A stretch of 64,000 nucleotides of DNA, from positions 26,286,501-26,350,500 of the forward strand of contig JAUMIR010000003.1 in NCBI GenBank assembly GCA_030847615.1. The letters run 5' to 3'. Numbering within the stretch: the stretch's first letter is position 1; every line of letters starts with the position of its first letter. Made by a program: the position numbers and the translations under genes. Below, piece by piece: positions 22,788-35,361 of the stretch. This stretch comes from Gambelia wislizenii (lineage: Eukaryota; Chordata; Lepidosauria; Squamata; Crotaphytidae). Below the pieces are notes generated by a model. That model did no database searches, was not told the DNA's origin, and saw only the letters and a list, made by a program, of their open reading frames with translations.

Positions 22788-23017
22788 CAGTTGTCCCTTC
22801 ATATTTGCTGGGGTTTGGTTCCAGGACCCCTGTGGATACCAAAATCCATGAATACTCAAGTCCCATTATATGCAATGGCATAGCAAAATGGTGTCCCTTA
22901 TATAAAATGGCAAAATCAAGGTTTGCTTTTTGGATTATTATTTTTTTAAGAATAATTTTAAGCTGTGAATACTTAAAATCTGTGGATACCAAATCCATGG
23001 ATACAGAGGGACAACTG
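22788..23017 (+). mobile_element. pogo/Tigger-type MITE
   Basis: Ends CAGTTGTCCCTTCATA and AGAGGGACAACTG are inverted, flanked by TA (22786-22787 and 23018-23019). The interior has GGTTCCAGGACCCCTGTGG, CAAAATCCATGAATAC and AAAATGGCAAAATCAAGG. The layout follows vertebrate Tigger-derived MITEs. It is 230 bp with no transposase. It sits in what looks like a LINE tail (23020-23135). Confidence 0.88.
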
Positions 23018-23019
23018 TA

Positions 23020-23135
23020 GTTTCATTCTGTTTTAATATTCACTTTTGTATGTTTTAGCTATATAGTACATATTTTAGATTGTAAGTCTCCTTGAGTTGT
23101 ATTTTGAGGGGAAAAATGGGGTATAACAAAGTTAA
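23020..23135 (+). mobile_element. LINE 3' tail remnant
   Basis: GATTGTAAGTCTCCTTGAGTT and GAAAAATGGGGTATAACAAA resemble the common LINE or SINE tail (GTGAGCCGCCTTGAGT, then GGCGGGGTATAAA) of squamates. The MITE at 22788 is inserted upstream. Family not assigned. Confidence 0.4.
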
Positions 23136-26100
23136 CAACCACAGCCAGAAATCCATTGGGGGAGGGAATCAAGAGTTTCAACATTATAAAATTTTCAGTC
23201 ATCAAAGGAAAATTTGAACAGAGATCAGCAACATATCTTAGCTCTATGGAGAAGGCAATATAGGGGAAGCTATAAGGTCTCAGAGGCCTTTCAATGATGT
23301 GTTTTGTAAACTTAATACAATTATAAAATACATTTGCAGTGATTTAATTCTTTACTACAGTAGCAATGGAGATTTTCCCTCTTTAAAGTGGTTTAAAGAT
23401 GATTTTACAAGAAGACTTCTCTTCGGGACAAGACTGATAATATTATAGCTCTGGAAAGCAGCAGCTGAACTCAGGTTGACATACAAAATGGAGATCATTA
23501 GCTAAAGTGGCTGACAGGCTGTGTGGCTGCTGAAGATGCATTAGGAGCAAACGAGAAATATGAAAAGGCAAACTCATGCTAGGGAATCAGCTTGACATAC
23601 AATTATATGGCTCTCTGCTAGTTTTTAGCATTTGTCTTATTTTCCTTTTTGTGAAAATTACTACCATCCATAGAAATGTCAGTCCCAGATGAATTGGAAG
23701 ACCAAGAGAAGCCACTATAGGAAATAGAATGCCTTCAGTCAGTGTATGCAACTCTTGTCGACATCAAGACAAGTTATGCATGGGGCTGCGAGGAAGTATA
23801 TGGCCCATAACCTCTAAAATTCTTGAGTGTTACGCAGTGGAATGGTACCTCTTATAGCTTTGCCAGTATAAATAGGGTTTGATTCTGATTAATTGACGAG
23901 TGGTGAGGCTTTTCATCTGGCTTTACTGCGAAGGAAGAGATGTCCTTCAATGGAATGGTATAAACAAGTGAGACATAGATATTCAATTGGGAGATGAGTT
24001 ATTACTATTTAGGGACGGAGAGTGACCAGAAAGCTGTCCCATGCACATGTAGTAGAAATCCTTGCCCCCTGAACCTGGTCACAAAATAACTACTACAGGC
24101 CTAATAGTGGATGCAGTGGCCAAGTGCAAAGGTATTCTCATCAATTAGAAAAGAGCGTTGTTTCCCTTGTCACTTTGGCATATGCGTAGGCAATAGGATC
24201 ATAATGATGTGGTTCTTATGGGTTCACCTGTGTACAGGATCAAAATGAGAGGTCTATTATGGCATTGCTATACAATTCCTTTATGCACAGAAAGTGAGAG
24301 AATGGTAATAGTCTACAACCTTACAGTAAATCTAAACACTGGAAAGAAATATATAGGTCAAATATAGTCTGAATTTTGCAATCCATTGACTTTCTAATGA
24401 CACATTTTCAAGTGGAGTCATATGGAATCTTCCACCACTTCCAAAGCCTTGATGGTCCACAATGCACTGGTGGAAGTGGCTTTGCTGAGGTTTGGGGGTT
24501 GTTTGTTTTTTTGACCAAGCAGTTCTTTATTTTTTTAACACCTTCCTCTTGACACCAGCAGAGGAGGACATCAGCTGTATTACGTCTGGGCTGGAATAAC
24601 TAATGCATCCAATTCAAACCCATGATGGGGTGAACAGAGTAGCTTTGGGACTATTTGGTCCAAAGCCAGCTTCAACCTGCCACCACTCTTTTCCTAGAAT
24701 GGCCAAGGTCAGGGTCTAAATTACTGGTAGATTTATGCCTGGGGACATTTCCTTGGTTGATATGGAAGCTGTGGTGCTGGTGTACTGCCATACTGGAAGA
24801 ATCTTTCAGTAGGGTAGGCGGGGAGCAAAATTTATCTGCCCCTCCCTAGTTTATTGAAACTGCAGTTTAGACCAGTGCTGATTGAAAGTGAAGACAATAG
24901 AAAGACAGGCTTTTCTACCTCTTTTTTTCCTAGCAACTTTGGATAAAATTTGAACAAATTTCTAGAATTTGATATGTTTCTGTATGTACTTTTTATCCAC
25001 CATTGCTAGAACTAAATAGTATCAGAGCAACTTTATCTCTGTAAAAAGTTTCAAATGAGATGCAATTTTTTCTGCCTTGATCATTACCACTTTCTGAAAG
25101 ATTTTTTTTTTTTACCACTTTCTGAGAATTCATAGCCAGGAGCCATTATCGTAATGAAACCTTTTAATAATTATTTAAACATCAGGTTTTCATTTTTAAT
25201 GAAGTTCAGTCTGCTTTGTGATCTACTTGCAACACACTAACTTGGCTTAATTAATATGCCCATATATTTTCTTAAGCGTTGTTGCTAGTTATAGAGTTTT
25301 CTGGTTTTAAAATTTTGTATTGTCTGTTAACTTGAAGGCTCCTCTCTAACTAACCTGGAGTGCATTTATCGAGTTCTTCAGTTTAGCCTAAAGACATTTG
25401 CCAACATGCTGGCTGCTTTAACATCCATGCATAAATGTGGAATTTAACAGATTAACTTGCATTTGACCTACTTCAGCTCTCCTGGTAATGAGGGATGCAG
25501 GAGCACAGAATTAATCTCTCTCAATTTGTGGCTCTCAGGGGTGCTGCTAAATTTTAGAGGGTTTGCATTTTAAAAGCCTCCTGTTGTGCTGAAGAGTTTG
25601 TGGAACTCAATGGAGCTCAGTTCACCCTAGCAACTGAAGGAAAGATAGTTGTATCTGTTTGATTAATAGCATGTTGAAGTTGTGGTGTAGTATTTAGAAA
25701 TAAAATAAATCCAACATTTTCTGTTCCTGTTGAACACACTCTTTTCTACTATACAATGCATATGGAAAAGGGGAAATACATGAATTTAGCAGGGGCAGAG
25801 TTTATCAAAGGGGTTGCATCAGGAATGAGAAATTTGAAAGCTTGTGGTTATATTTTAGAATGGAATAGGAGTTTTCTCTTGCAGTTGGCTATACGTTATA
25901 ATATTAACTCACCTAACAATCTAATATTAACGTGCACTTTCAGAAAGGAGAAATGTAAATGGCTATTATTTAGATTGCTTTGTTTTTAAAGTTGGGGAAT
26001 AGCTAGGTGACAGAGTGTAGTTTTCACATTATTATTCAAATATCATTTTTTCCACAGTAATTTTGGCAAAACTACAATCTTTAATGTTTTGTTTTTGACA

Positions 26101-29100
26101 AGTTTAAGAGAGTGATTTCATATTAATACATTTAATTCATTTCAGTTCCACATTTTTAATAAATGGACATCAATTAAAACATGTTTGTGTAAAACCCATT
26201 ATTTATATGTCAGTTGTTGTCTAAAGCTAATTAGAAAATGGCAATTAATCATGGAAACAGACATAGTAGGCAATATTGATTGCATGTAGTATCCTCCGTT
26301 AGATAGACATATGGATAGACTAATAGATTGTGGCCAGATAAACTGTTTATAAAGCATGATCAATAGGGCTTTCACAGTTCTCACATTATAAATTCAGATA
26401 ACACTCTTTGTGAATATTTAGCACAGGGCATTATACAGAGATACACTTGCTGCAACTCTTAAGGAAATACTGTGTTCAGTCTGAAACAAAGTATAGCAAT
26501 AGTCACAGTCTTCCAATGCAAATGTCTAACTCAAAAACAAACAATTCTAATCTTGTGTGAAATTGTATAACAAATCGTTCTTTGCATTTTCTATAGGCTC
26601 AAATAAATTCTATAGGTTTATCCTGCATACTTTGTTTCAGAGACAGACTTCATATAAAACTCCTCTTATGTTTTTTGGTTTTTAATTTTTTTCCTGAATG
26701 CCATGCTTGTGCAATAATGCATGCATAGACAGATCTGTTTTAACAAAGTTGATCAGTTAAAAGTCTGAGGCAAGGATAGATCCCCCCTCCTTATTCTATT
26801 CTTGTAAGAATGAAGACTTTCAAAAGTTTTCTTCCTGTTGGTGAGATTGCAAATGTTTTGGTTCATTTTTCATATACTCATTGAGGTATATATCTCAGTG
26901 AGGTCACTTTGATTACTCTGAGTAGACACATGTAGGATTGCACTGTACTGCACTGTTCAGACAAGAATGATTTAAGGCTTGCAGTTATGAAGCAAACCTA
27001 ATTGGTTTCAGTGAAAGAAATGGTTTAACCACCATGGTTTTGAATTTTCTCACCCCTTTGTGTTTTTAAGTAAAGAAATAAAATTATCTTTCAGCAAAAA
27101 CATCAGCCTGAATTAATTAATATTAATTAAATATTAGCTGGGTAGTGCAAATGTTGTGACAGAGACACACATATGGTATGACAGAGTGTGGTGTAAAATA
27201 ATTAATTTAAAAATCTCTGTTTTTTGCAATATTTTGCTTTACCAGATCATGCATTGCATATTATAATTAAAATAGAACCTCAATTTTGTTATGTTTTGGT
27301 GTAAAACTTAAAAAAAAATACAACCAAGATGGAATATTATTAGTGTCATAATTCCACATGGAAGTGAAGGATGTGGAGAAGATGTCATGCGGGCTTTGGG
27401 TAGGGGAGTAGAAGAATCTATGACCTAATACAAAAATGTATAGTTTAAAACAGTTATTTAGTGTGATTTTCTCTTTTGCAAATATTTGGGTGAAATAATA
27501 AGATGATATGGCATAAACTAAAGGCACAAGAGAACAGGACATACTGTAAAGTTGATATGTTACAATTTTCGCCTGCTTTACAAGGATTCTAAGCTAGTTT
27601 CTTACCGCACTGTTCCTAGCAGCTGCCAATGTTGTCAGCCCTGATCTGTCAGAAAGGATTTTTTTCCCTTGCCAAAAACTTTGAAGCTCCCTTCTGACAT
27701 CCCCAACAAACTAATTGTTGTCTTCTGCCTCCAAGAGCCCTCTGAAGTCCCAATGAGTTAGTGTCTTCTCAAGAGATGAGAAAGGGGACTCACAAAATCA
27801 ATTTATCAGGCTATTACGCATTGTCATCAGCCAAAACAAAAACCCACTAAAGACAGGAGAAAAAGTAGAAGAAACGGGTCTCTGAGAAAAGGTTACAGAA
27901 CATCCATCTTCTCGTCTCTTCTGATTGTTTCCTTTCTTTAGCCATTTTCATAGCTGTTCTCCTCTACTAAAAGACACTTTATGACAAGCATTGTAATCTC
28001 TTTAGAGGGGGGGGGGACCTCTTCTTTAGGTTAGAATCATTGCAAGGCCTGAGTGACAGTGGGAAGGGGGCCAATTGCCACTGTGAACATTAAGCAATAA
28101 ATCATCCACCCCTGGCATCGCTAGCTGGACTTCTCCCCATTTCCTGTGTGGCTACCAGCACCTACTCGCGACAAAACTGCCATTGTCTTTCAGCTCTGAT
28201 CCCTGAATTCTCAGCACCATGTTTTTTAACTTGAGATGTTAAATTGAACTTGGTGTGTGGGGTGGGGTGGAAGAAGGAAAATAAATCATAAGATGTTGAA
28301 AGTAAGCCTGAATTACCAACTCAACTAAACTGGTTCAAAAGATGTGGGTTAAGTACTATTGTTTTAATGCTTACGCAACATGATTACTTTTTAAAAATAC
28401 CATACAGATTTTTTGAGACCCATTTCTTGTTTGCTCTTTGTTTGTTTTTCTGTTGAGCTGAACAGTTATTAGTATTTTTAAACACCAACCACAGAGAAAT
28501 GCAAGTTACCGTCCATATAAGAGAGCAATATGAAAGTGAGGACATATATCAATAAAAAATGTTTAATACTTTCCCAGCAGTGAGTTGGACAAGGATATAA
28601 AAAAATGCTAATCCATAAAGCCCAGGGTGCTATCACAAGGCTATATTTTGTCTTTAATGAGGGTACTTTTAAAAACTGAGATAGTCATTAAACCTGCTTG
28701 TAATGTGGGGAACAGCTATTTTAAATCAGTGCCTAGAAACATGGTGGGTACACATGTCTTCTTCCTGAAAGTGTAGCTTGTATACACACCTTTTTGGACA
28801 TTACAGAAAAGCAGAGAGAAAGATAGAATGAATAATTTGTACTTCCTTAGTACCCTTGTGGCTGTTGCCCAAGGTGAATAAAATGCATATATCCCCCAAG
28901 GGGAAAAGTAATATCCTGAGGTGAAGACAGAATTCATATACATTCCCCCAAAGGATTATATATGTCTCCCCTTTCAGGAAGGTCAAGAAGCATAAAGATA
29001 GGAAGTACCAGTCTTCCGGCTCTGCTTTTCAGGATATACGTTACTCACTGCTGACTGTCTTCTTTATGATAAAGAAGCATAGCGTTCAGGTTTTTCTTAT

Positions 29101-30335
29101 TGTGATATTCCCCTCCATGTGAATATGAGATTTCTAAGAACTGTTTAAAAAAGTGTGACATATTTGTGTTGATACTTTGCAAATATCAACACAAGCCATT
29201 GCAAATATTGCTGTGAGGATAACACTCTACCCACTTTGTCAATGATTTTGATTGGTCTCATTGGATCAATCAAGGTGAAGGTCAGCCATCTGTGGTCTGT
29301 TAGGGCTCTCTGTTGGGATGACACTAAAAGTTTGTACAGTCCAGTGTACAAAATGTACAATGTACAAAAGTTTTACAGTCCAATGGTGTAGGAGTAATGA
29401 GTCTAAAAAATAAAATTGTATTAAAAAATTCCAGGATCTAGTCCTTTTAAAAAGCAACAAGATTTATCTTCATTAAAAAGAGAGTTAAAAAATCATTTAC
29501 TTTTAACTTCATGCAGAGTGCAACTTAGGAATGCTAAGACATGCTCAATTAACATTTAAAAGGTGCATTCAGAGGTCTGAGATCACTCAGTTAAATTAGA
29601 CTAATTACAAAACAAAGGAGTCAGTTTAAAATGCAAATCAAAGTTTACTGAAGGTATATCAATCTCAATCTACATACTAAAACAAACTTTAAAAAGAGGT
29701 TCCTAACTAACTAATGGTATTTAGGGTAGGAAAACTGACCCAGCCTACAGCAGTAAGAGGCTGCATGGTGAACATCATGGCATGGTTGCAGGAAAGATGG
29801 CTAAACAAAGATAATATGGCTTAAGAAGGCTTAAGATGGCTTCAGCCTCATGGAGACTCTAATTAAAATAGAGCTTACACAGAGCAATAAAATTTAAATT
29901 AGGTCATGTGTTGAATGACCCAGCACTCCAGTTGGCTGGAAGTGCCCAGTGAAATAAGAGAAAGGAAATTTGGGAGAACAGAAGCATGCAGAGAAAAGAA
30001 CCTAGACTTATCTTAGGATGTGAATGACGTACACAAGATTGCTTTTACATTACAATGATTATTTCCCCACATACTACAAATGGGCATGAGATTGCCATAA
30101 AGATTAATCAAATGACAGAATTGTTTGAACATGAATTTTTGCTTTTGATAGTATTCTTCCATAAGAATTATACATACTAATAGATGGAATCCCACTTTGA
30201 GTAGACCCTTTCAATTAGTTTTTGAATGATGAGTCAACACAGAGGTAAATCCATTTGGCCAATGAGTCTACTCTAGACAGAACTAACAACCAAACATAGG
30301 CCAATAATTGACTTATATTTAACCAAAACCAAAGA
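23136..30335. other. 7.2-kb stretch without recognisable repeats
   Basis: This is the longest part of the window where I recognise no transposon. It is AT-rich, with TAATTA and TTAATTAA motifs (for example 25249-25255 and 27113-27130). Open frames are all 91 codons or fewer and look random. A short inverted repeat involving CCCCCAAGGGGAAAAG (about 28893-28910) and ATGTCTCCCCTTTCAGG (about 28964-28980) is present. Conserved non-coding elements are possible but cannot be shown without alignment. Confidence 0.5.
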
Positions 30336-30545
30336 GCCTTATCACACTACACAGATGTAGTGCTATTATTCCACTTTAACTGCTATGGCTGCCTACTGTA
30401 CAATCCTTGAAGTTTATGGAAGGGCTTTAGCATTCTCAGCCAGAAAATTCTTAGTCCTCACTAAACTACAATCCCCAGAATTCCACAGGAGGCTGCCACA
30501 GCAGTTAAAGTGAATAATAGTGCTATAACTGTGTGGTGCGATAAG
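30336..30545. mobile_element. hAT-type MITE (copy 1)
   Basis: The ends, CCTTATCACACTACACAG and the complement of CTGTGTGGTGCGATAAG, are inverted. Inner blocks mirror each other: GTAGTGCTATTATTCCACTT with AGTGAATAATAGTGCTATAA, and CTTTAACTGC with GCAGTTAAAG. The same arrangement recurs at 40471 and 61512. It abuts the foldback-family element starting at 30546. The family is a common squamate hAT-like MITE; no transposase. Confidence 0.75.
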
Positions 30546-30851
30546 AAGATTATCAGACATCGCTAATGTGGTGCTGTAATGATGCCAATGAAATGCAAAA
30601 GGATGCCAATATCAGACAACAATGTCCCTTTGCATTCAGCTGGCGTTGTTATGATGTTCTAATTAATTGATGGGCCGAGCTGTCAATAGATCGCTGTTGG
30701 GTGTATGAGTATAAAATTAAAAATTTATTAAAGATTCTAGGGAGCTAGAACAGAAAATAAGTCTGATGGGGAGGGTTTATTGTGCTGAGACAGGGATGGG
30801 ATTGGAGATTGTGGGACAGGAATGCTTTTTCTGTTACTGTCTGATAATCTC
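30546..30851 (+). mobile_element. Foldback-family element (short long-type derivative)
   Basis: Ends are AAGATTATCAGACAT and CTGTCTGATAATCTC. The interior shares a TTGATGGGCCGAGCTGTCAA block and GATTGTGGGACAGGAATGC with 37020-37540, and ATATCAGACAACAATGTCCC with the block at 37085. It looks like an internal deletion derivative, 306 bp long. Flanks ATAAG and CTAGG do not match, so the target duplication is not shown. Confidence 0.75.
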
Positions 30852-30878
30852 CTAGGGCTCAAAGAATCAGCCCTTTGG

Positions 30879-30950
30879 TACTGAAAGACTAACAAATTTA
30901 TAATAGCATGAGCTTTCATGGACTGCAAACTTCTTCATCAGATGCAGTGG
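30879..30950 (+). repeat. Unclassified interspersed repeat end
   Basis: CTGAAAGACTAACAAATTTA, GCATGAGCTTTCATGGACTG and TTCTTCATCAGATGCAG recur as an inverted, diverged copy at 33806-33862, on the far side of the nested SINE. They may be the two ends of one element, or a Penelope-type end. I could not decide. Confidence 0.45.
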
Positions 30951-30956
30951 TCTTGC

Positions 30957-30982
30957 TGCTGTTGTTGTGTGCCTTCAAGTCA
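30957..30982 (-). mobile_element. tRNA-SINE tail, part 1 of 3
   Basis: TTGTTGTGTGCCTTCAAGTC is the 3' end of the tRNA SINE in reverse. The element continues at 33029-33194, beyond an inserted CR1. Confidence 0.8.
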
Positions 30983-33028
30983 TAGAATCATAGAATCATA
31001 GAATTGCAGAGTTGGAAGAGACCACGAGGGCCATCCAGTCCAACCCTCTGCCATGCAGGAAATCACGATCAAAGCATCCCCGACAGATGGCAATCCAGCC
31101 TCTGTTTAAAGACCTCCAAGGAAGGAGACCCCACCACGCTCCGACGGAGTGCGTTCCACTGCCGAACAGCTCTTACTGTCAAAAAGTTCCTCCTCATGTT
31201 GAGGTGGAATCTCTGTTCCTGGAGCTTGCATCCATTGCTCTGTGTTCCAGTCTCTGGAGCAGCAGAAAACAAGTTTGCTCCATCCTCAACGTGACACCCC
31301 TTCAAATACTTAAACAGGGCTATCATATCACCTCTTAACTGTCTTTTTTCCAGGCTAAACATACCCAGCTCCCTAAGTCTGTCCTCATAAGGCATGGTTT
31401 CCAGACCTTTCACCATTTTAGTCGCCCTTCTCTGGACATGCTCCAATTTGTCAATATCCTTTTTGAATTGTGGTGCCCACAACTGGACACAGTATTCTAG
31501 GTGAGGCCTGACCAAGGCAGAATAGAGCGGCACTATTACTTCCCTTGATCTAGACCCTATCCTTCTATTGATGCAGCCCAAAATCGCATTGGCCTTTTTA
31601 GCTGCCGCATCACACTGTTGACTCATGTTCAACTTGTGGTCTACTAGGACTCCTAGATCCCTTTCGCACGTAGTCTCGTTCAGCCATGTCTCCCCCATCC
31701 TATATCTATGCATTTCATTTTTCTGCCCTAATTGCAGGACCTTACATTTCTCTGTATTGAATTTCATTTTGTTAGCTTTGGCCTAGCTCTCCAGTCTATC
31801 CAGGTCATTTTGAATTGTGATCCTGTCCTCTAGGGTATTAGCTATTCCTCCTAATTTGGTGTCATCTGCAAATTTGATAAGTATGCCCCTAATTCTGTCA
31901 TCCAAGTCATTGATAAAGATGTTGAATAGCACTGGGCCCAGGACAGAACACTGTAGCACCCCACTGGTCACATCTTTCCAAGATGAAGAGGAGCCACTGC
32001 TGAGCACCCTTTGGGTTTGGCCGGTCAACAAATTACAAATCCATTTAACACTTAACTTGTCTCGCCCACATTTTACAAGCTTGTTTGCAAGAATGTCATG
32101 GTGAACCTTGTCAAAGGCCTTACTGAAATCAAGGTATGTGATATTCACAGCGTTCCCTTCATCTACCAAGCTGGTAATTTTATCAAAAAAAGAGGTCCGA
32201 TTAGTCTGGCATGACTTGTTTCTCTGAAACCCATGTTGACTTTTTGTGATTATGGCATTACGTTCTAAATGTTCACAGACTCTCTGTTTAATGATCTGCT
32301 CTAGAATCTTCCCTGGTATTGATGTTAGACTAACTGGACGATAATTGTTGGGATCCTCTTTTTTTCCCTTTTTGAAGATGGGGACAATGTTTGCCCTCCT
32401 CCAGTCTGCTGGGACTTCTCCTGTTCTTCAAAGATTGGATGTAGTTCATCTGGTCCTGGAGATTTAAATTCATTTAGATTAAGAAGGTATTCCTGTACTA
32501 CCTCTTTGCTTATTCTATGCTGGATTTCCCCCATTGTGTCCTCTGATCCATTATCCTCAGGTTGGTCACCCTTTTCCTTTTCTGAAAACACTGAGGCAAA
32601 GAAGGTGTTGAGTAATTCTGCCTTTTCTCTGTCCCCTGTTAGCATTTTGCCATCTTCTCCACGTAGTGGCCCTACCATTTCCTTCTTCTTCCATTTGCTG
32701 CGGACATACCCCCAAACCCCCTTTTTATTGTTCTTAACCTCTCTAGCAAGCCTGAGCTCATTCTGCGCTTTAGCTTTTCTGACTTTACTCCTACATGTGT
32801 TCGCTATCTGTTTGAATTCTTCTTTGGTGATTTCTCCCTTTTTCCTTTTCCTATACATGTTCCGTTTAAAACTTAGCTCCATTGAAAGTTTTTTAGTCAT
32901 CCATCCTGGTTTCCTGTGATGCTTCCCATTTTTCTTCCTCATTGGTACTGTTTGAAATTGTGCCTTCAGTATCTCCCTTTTGAGAAAGTCCCATCCGTTT
33001 TCAGGTCACTTCTCTTTTAGTATTCCTG
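30983..33028 (-). mobile_element. CR1 LINE, 2-kb copy inserted in a SINE
   Basis: Three octamer units (ATAGAATC-type) mark the 3' end at the left. Minus-strand fragments: linker with KAKAQNELRLAREVKN (32325-32942), RT with YLDFSKAFDKVHH, VLGPVLFNIFIN and the FADD catalytic box (31783-32169), and a 232-codon C-terminal region (31069-31767) with LGVLVDHKLNMSQQCD and MPYEDRLRELGMFSLEK. Frameshifts near 31775 and 32170-32325 make it inactive. It is 5'-truncated. It splits the SINE after TTCAAGTC, and the SINE resumes with CATTTCCAACTTATGC. Confidence 0.92.
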
Positions 33029-33194
33029 CCCATTTCCAACTTATGCTGACCTTAAGGTTTTCTTGGGAAGATGTGTTCAGGAAGGGGTTGCCTTTGCTTT
33101 CCTCTGAGGCTGAGAGTGTGTGACCTGCCCAAGGTCATCCTAGTGGGTTTCCACGGCTGAGCAGGAATTCAAACCTTGGCCCCCAGAGTCCTTG
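33029..33194 (-). mobile_element. tRNA-SINE body, part 2 of 3
   Basis: CATTTCCAACTTATGCTGACC, AAGGTCATCCTAGTGGGTTT and GGCCCCCAGAGTCCTTG are the body of the SINE up to the B-box side. The break at 33194 is the left edge of a foldback-family element; the SINE resumes at 33764. Confidence 0.85.
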
Positions 33195-33763
33195 GAGATT
33201 ATCAGATGTGGGGAAACACAGCAAAAAACTACGTCCCCAGCCATGTCAGAAGATCATGATTAGAACAGAAAGGCGACATTATTAGACACCCACACCCTCA
33301 GCTGTTCCTGGGACATAGCACTGCTGTTGATGACTCTTCAGTTTTTCATTGACAAGGACAAGTCATGGTGGTGCAGTGGTTAAATGCCCGTACTGCAGCC
33401 ACAACATTCTGAGTTTGACCCCAAGGGCTCCAAGGTTGACTCAGCCTTCCATCCTTTCATAGGTCAGTAAAATGAGTACCCGCCTTGTGGGGACAATTAG
33501 CTAACACACACTGGAAACCACTTGGAGAGTGCCTAGCGCACTATAAAGTGGTGTATATGTGTATGTAAGCTGCTCTGAGAGCCATTGTGGCTGAAGAGTG
33601 GTGTATAAATACTGTAATAAATAAAATATAATAAAAAGGGATGCCTTACTCATGCCTGCGCTACGCCTCTGGGACGCTGAAGGACAACGTTGTCTGATAA
33701 TATCCCCCATTTCTGTTCTTGTCATGATCTTATGACATGGTTTTTACCATGTCTGATAATCTG
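33195..33763 (+). mobile_element. Foldback-family element (nested type) in the SINE
   Basis: Ends are GAGATTATCAGATG and CATGTCTGATAATCTG. The target duplication is CCTTG (33190-33194) and CTTTG (33764-33768), one mismatch. Inside, a second inverted pair starts ATTATTAGACACCC and ends TTGTCTGATAATAT, forming a hairpin within the element. A Sauria SINE at 33362-33636 interrupts the loop. It aligns with 46079-46308, which lacks the SINE. Confidence 0.82.
33362..33636 (+). mobile_element. Sauria-type tRNA SINE in foldback element
   Basis: The A-box region TGGTGGTGCAGTGGTTAAAT and a B-box-like GAGTTTGACCCC are followed by CAGCCTTCCATCCTTTCATA, AGGTCAGTAAAATGAGTACC, GGACAATTAGCTAACAC and an A-rich tail with AATAAATAAAAT. 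The flanking sequence on either side joins to give the loop of the element at 46079. Confidence 0.88.
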
Positions 33764-33805
33764 CTTTGTCAAATGCTCAAACCACTACTCCATGTTGGCT
33801 TGCAA
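33764..33805 (-). mobile_element. tRNA-SINE head, part 3 of 3
   Basis: GTCAAATGCTCAAACCACTA and CTCCATGTTGGCT are the A-box end of the SINE in reverse, completing the element split at 30982 and 33194. Confidence 0.82.
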
Positions 33806-33862
33806 TGGAACATAGTGCATGAAAGCACAAGCTATAATAAGCATTAGTCTTTAAGATGTCTC
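33806..33862 (-). repeat. Inverted partner of the repeat at 30879
   Basis: The reverse complement reads AAAGACTAATGCTTATTATA and GCTTGTGCTTTCATGCACT, close to 30879-30930. See that entry. Confidence 0.4.
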
Positions 33863-34462
33863 CCTTTTAGAAATCAACAAGAAATGATTAAAGCAAGATG
33901 AGGGTAAAACAAAGGACTATGACAGAATATGTCTTTAAAACTGAACTGTTTGAGAAGGTCAGTGAAGGCTGAAAATATGAGTGTGTTCATCACATTGTCA
34001 TTTCATTTGCATTGATTTCCCCCACTCTCCTGGCCATTAAGGATGTTTCTTTTAGACAAATTAGCCATAGAATACTAACCATATATTAATTATTGTTGAT
34101 GCTGGCAAGATGACCTGCTCCCTTTAGACTATCCCCCAACTGAGTGCACTTCCTAAGTAGAAGATAAGAGAAGAACATTGAATGACTGTGGAAATATAAA
34201 TAATGAATTTGTTAAAGCGGCTCTGACTCTACTCTTTAATTTCCCAAGATACTCCAAAATCAGTGGCGACATCTGTTTCCAGATCCGTTTGTAATACAGA
34301 GAAGAAATGGCTATTGCTCTTTCTTAAATAACTAACTGTGGTGGTGATGGGTGGGCGGGTGGAATGAAGATTTTAAAATTGTCCTAAGTTTCTGTTATCA
34401 TCTCATGACACCCTGTAAGAATGGAATATGTTGCGCATGATTCTAACAAATTTTCTTTGGAG

Positions 34463-34496
<34 letters not shown>

Positions 34497-35361
34497 ATCA
34501 GTTTGAAAAGGTGCGTTTTCATTATCATAATGCAAAAAATAAATAAAAATGAGGGCGTTTGGTTCCAGGGCTTTAAAATGTTCATGACGACTTTAGCAAG
34601 GAGTGGTGGGTATATGGCTTAGAGTTTAACAGCGAGGCGGAAGGACATGCTTCCTATTCAATTTAAGTGCGTGCGTTGCAAACAGATTATAGTGGACCTA
34701 TCATGCCTGATTGATAACAACTGGTTACAGTCTTAGGCTAGATGTCTTCTTTTTCTTTTTTAAATAATAATGTGCTGTGTGATTTAATGAAAAAAAAAGC
34801 CTTCAAGGTTTTTTGGATTTCACAGTCAAATCGTTAGAGAGTATATGAGACACGAGTTTTCCAGGCTTCATGACAGTTTTATCCCAGTTCATCATCTTAA
34901 CTAAAAAATAATCCTATCTAACTTGAAATCCACAGCAGCCATAAGTAGAAAATAAATCCAGGCCACAGCTCAGACTTGTAACCTAACAGCTATCATAAAT
35001 AATCAGAACCTATTTGAAGGTGGAAGATGGGACATTAGAAGCTATTTACACTACCAGAGTGATCCCATCGATCAGTAACAGCAACCCGTAGATAAGACTC
35101 ATATGATGTCATGATTATTTATGGTGGGCATTGACAGTAAAACCACTATAGAACTTTTGCCTCGACAGCTTCATTCATTTCTGTTTGTGATGCATTTTGT
35201 AGTTAAAGAAGCAATCAATAGCAAATTCATGGTGATAAAAGTTATTACTGGTTAAATATGTGAAAAATTGTACCTGCTCTTATACAGTGCGAATTTAGAC
35301 CCCAGAAACTATTGAGTAACCCCATATTTGCAGGGGGGGGGAGTGCAAGCTCAGAAGTGGA
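33863..35361. other. Unique DNA with one microsatellite
   Basis: Apart from (TC)n(TA)n at 34463-34496 nothing is recognised. Confidence 0.45.
34463..34496. repeat. (TC)n(TA)n microsatellite
   Basis: A TC run passing into a TA run. Confidence 0.9.

Noticed and set aside
29330..29380. Clustered TGTACA palindromes
   Set aside because: Only a few short copies, explained by local duplication of TACAATGTACAAAA; no wider structure.
30879..30950. Penelope-like element end
   Set aside because: The motif resembles repeats seen in other reptiles, but I cannot place it in a coding context; kept as unclassified.
30979..31012. Short regular repeats of ATAGAATC, superficially array-like
   Set aside because: They are the octamer tail of CR1, not a CRISPR-type array; no spacers.
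33362..33480. tRNA-like A and B boxes (also at 44322 and 46955)
   Set aside because: They are heads of tRNA-derived SINEs, with SINE bodies following, not tRNA genes.
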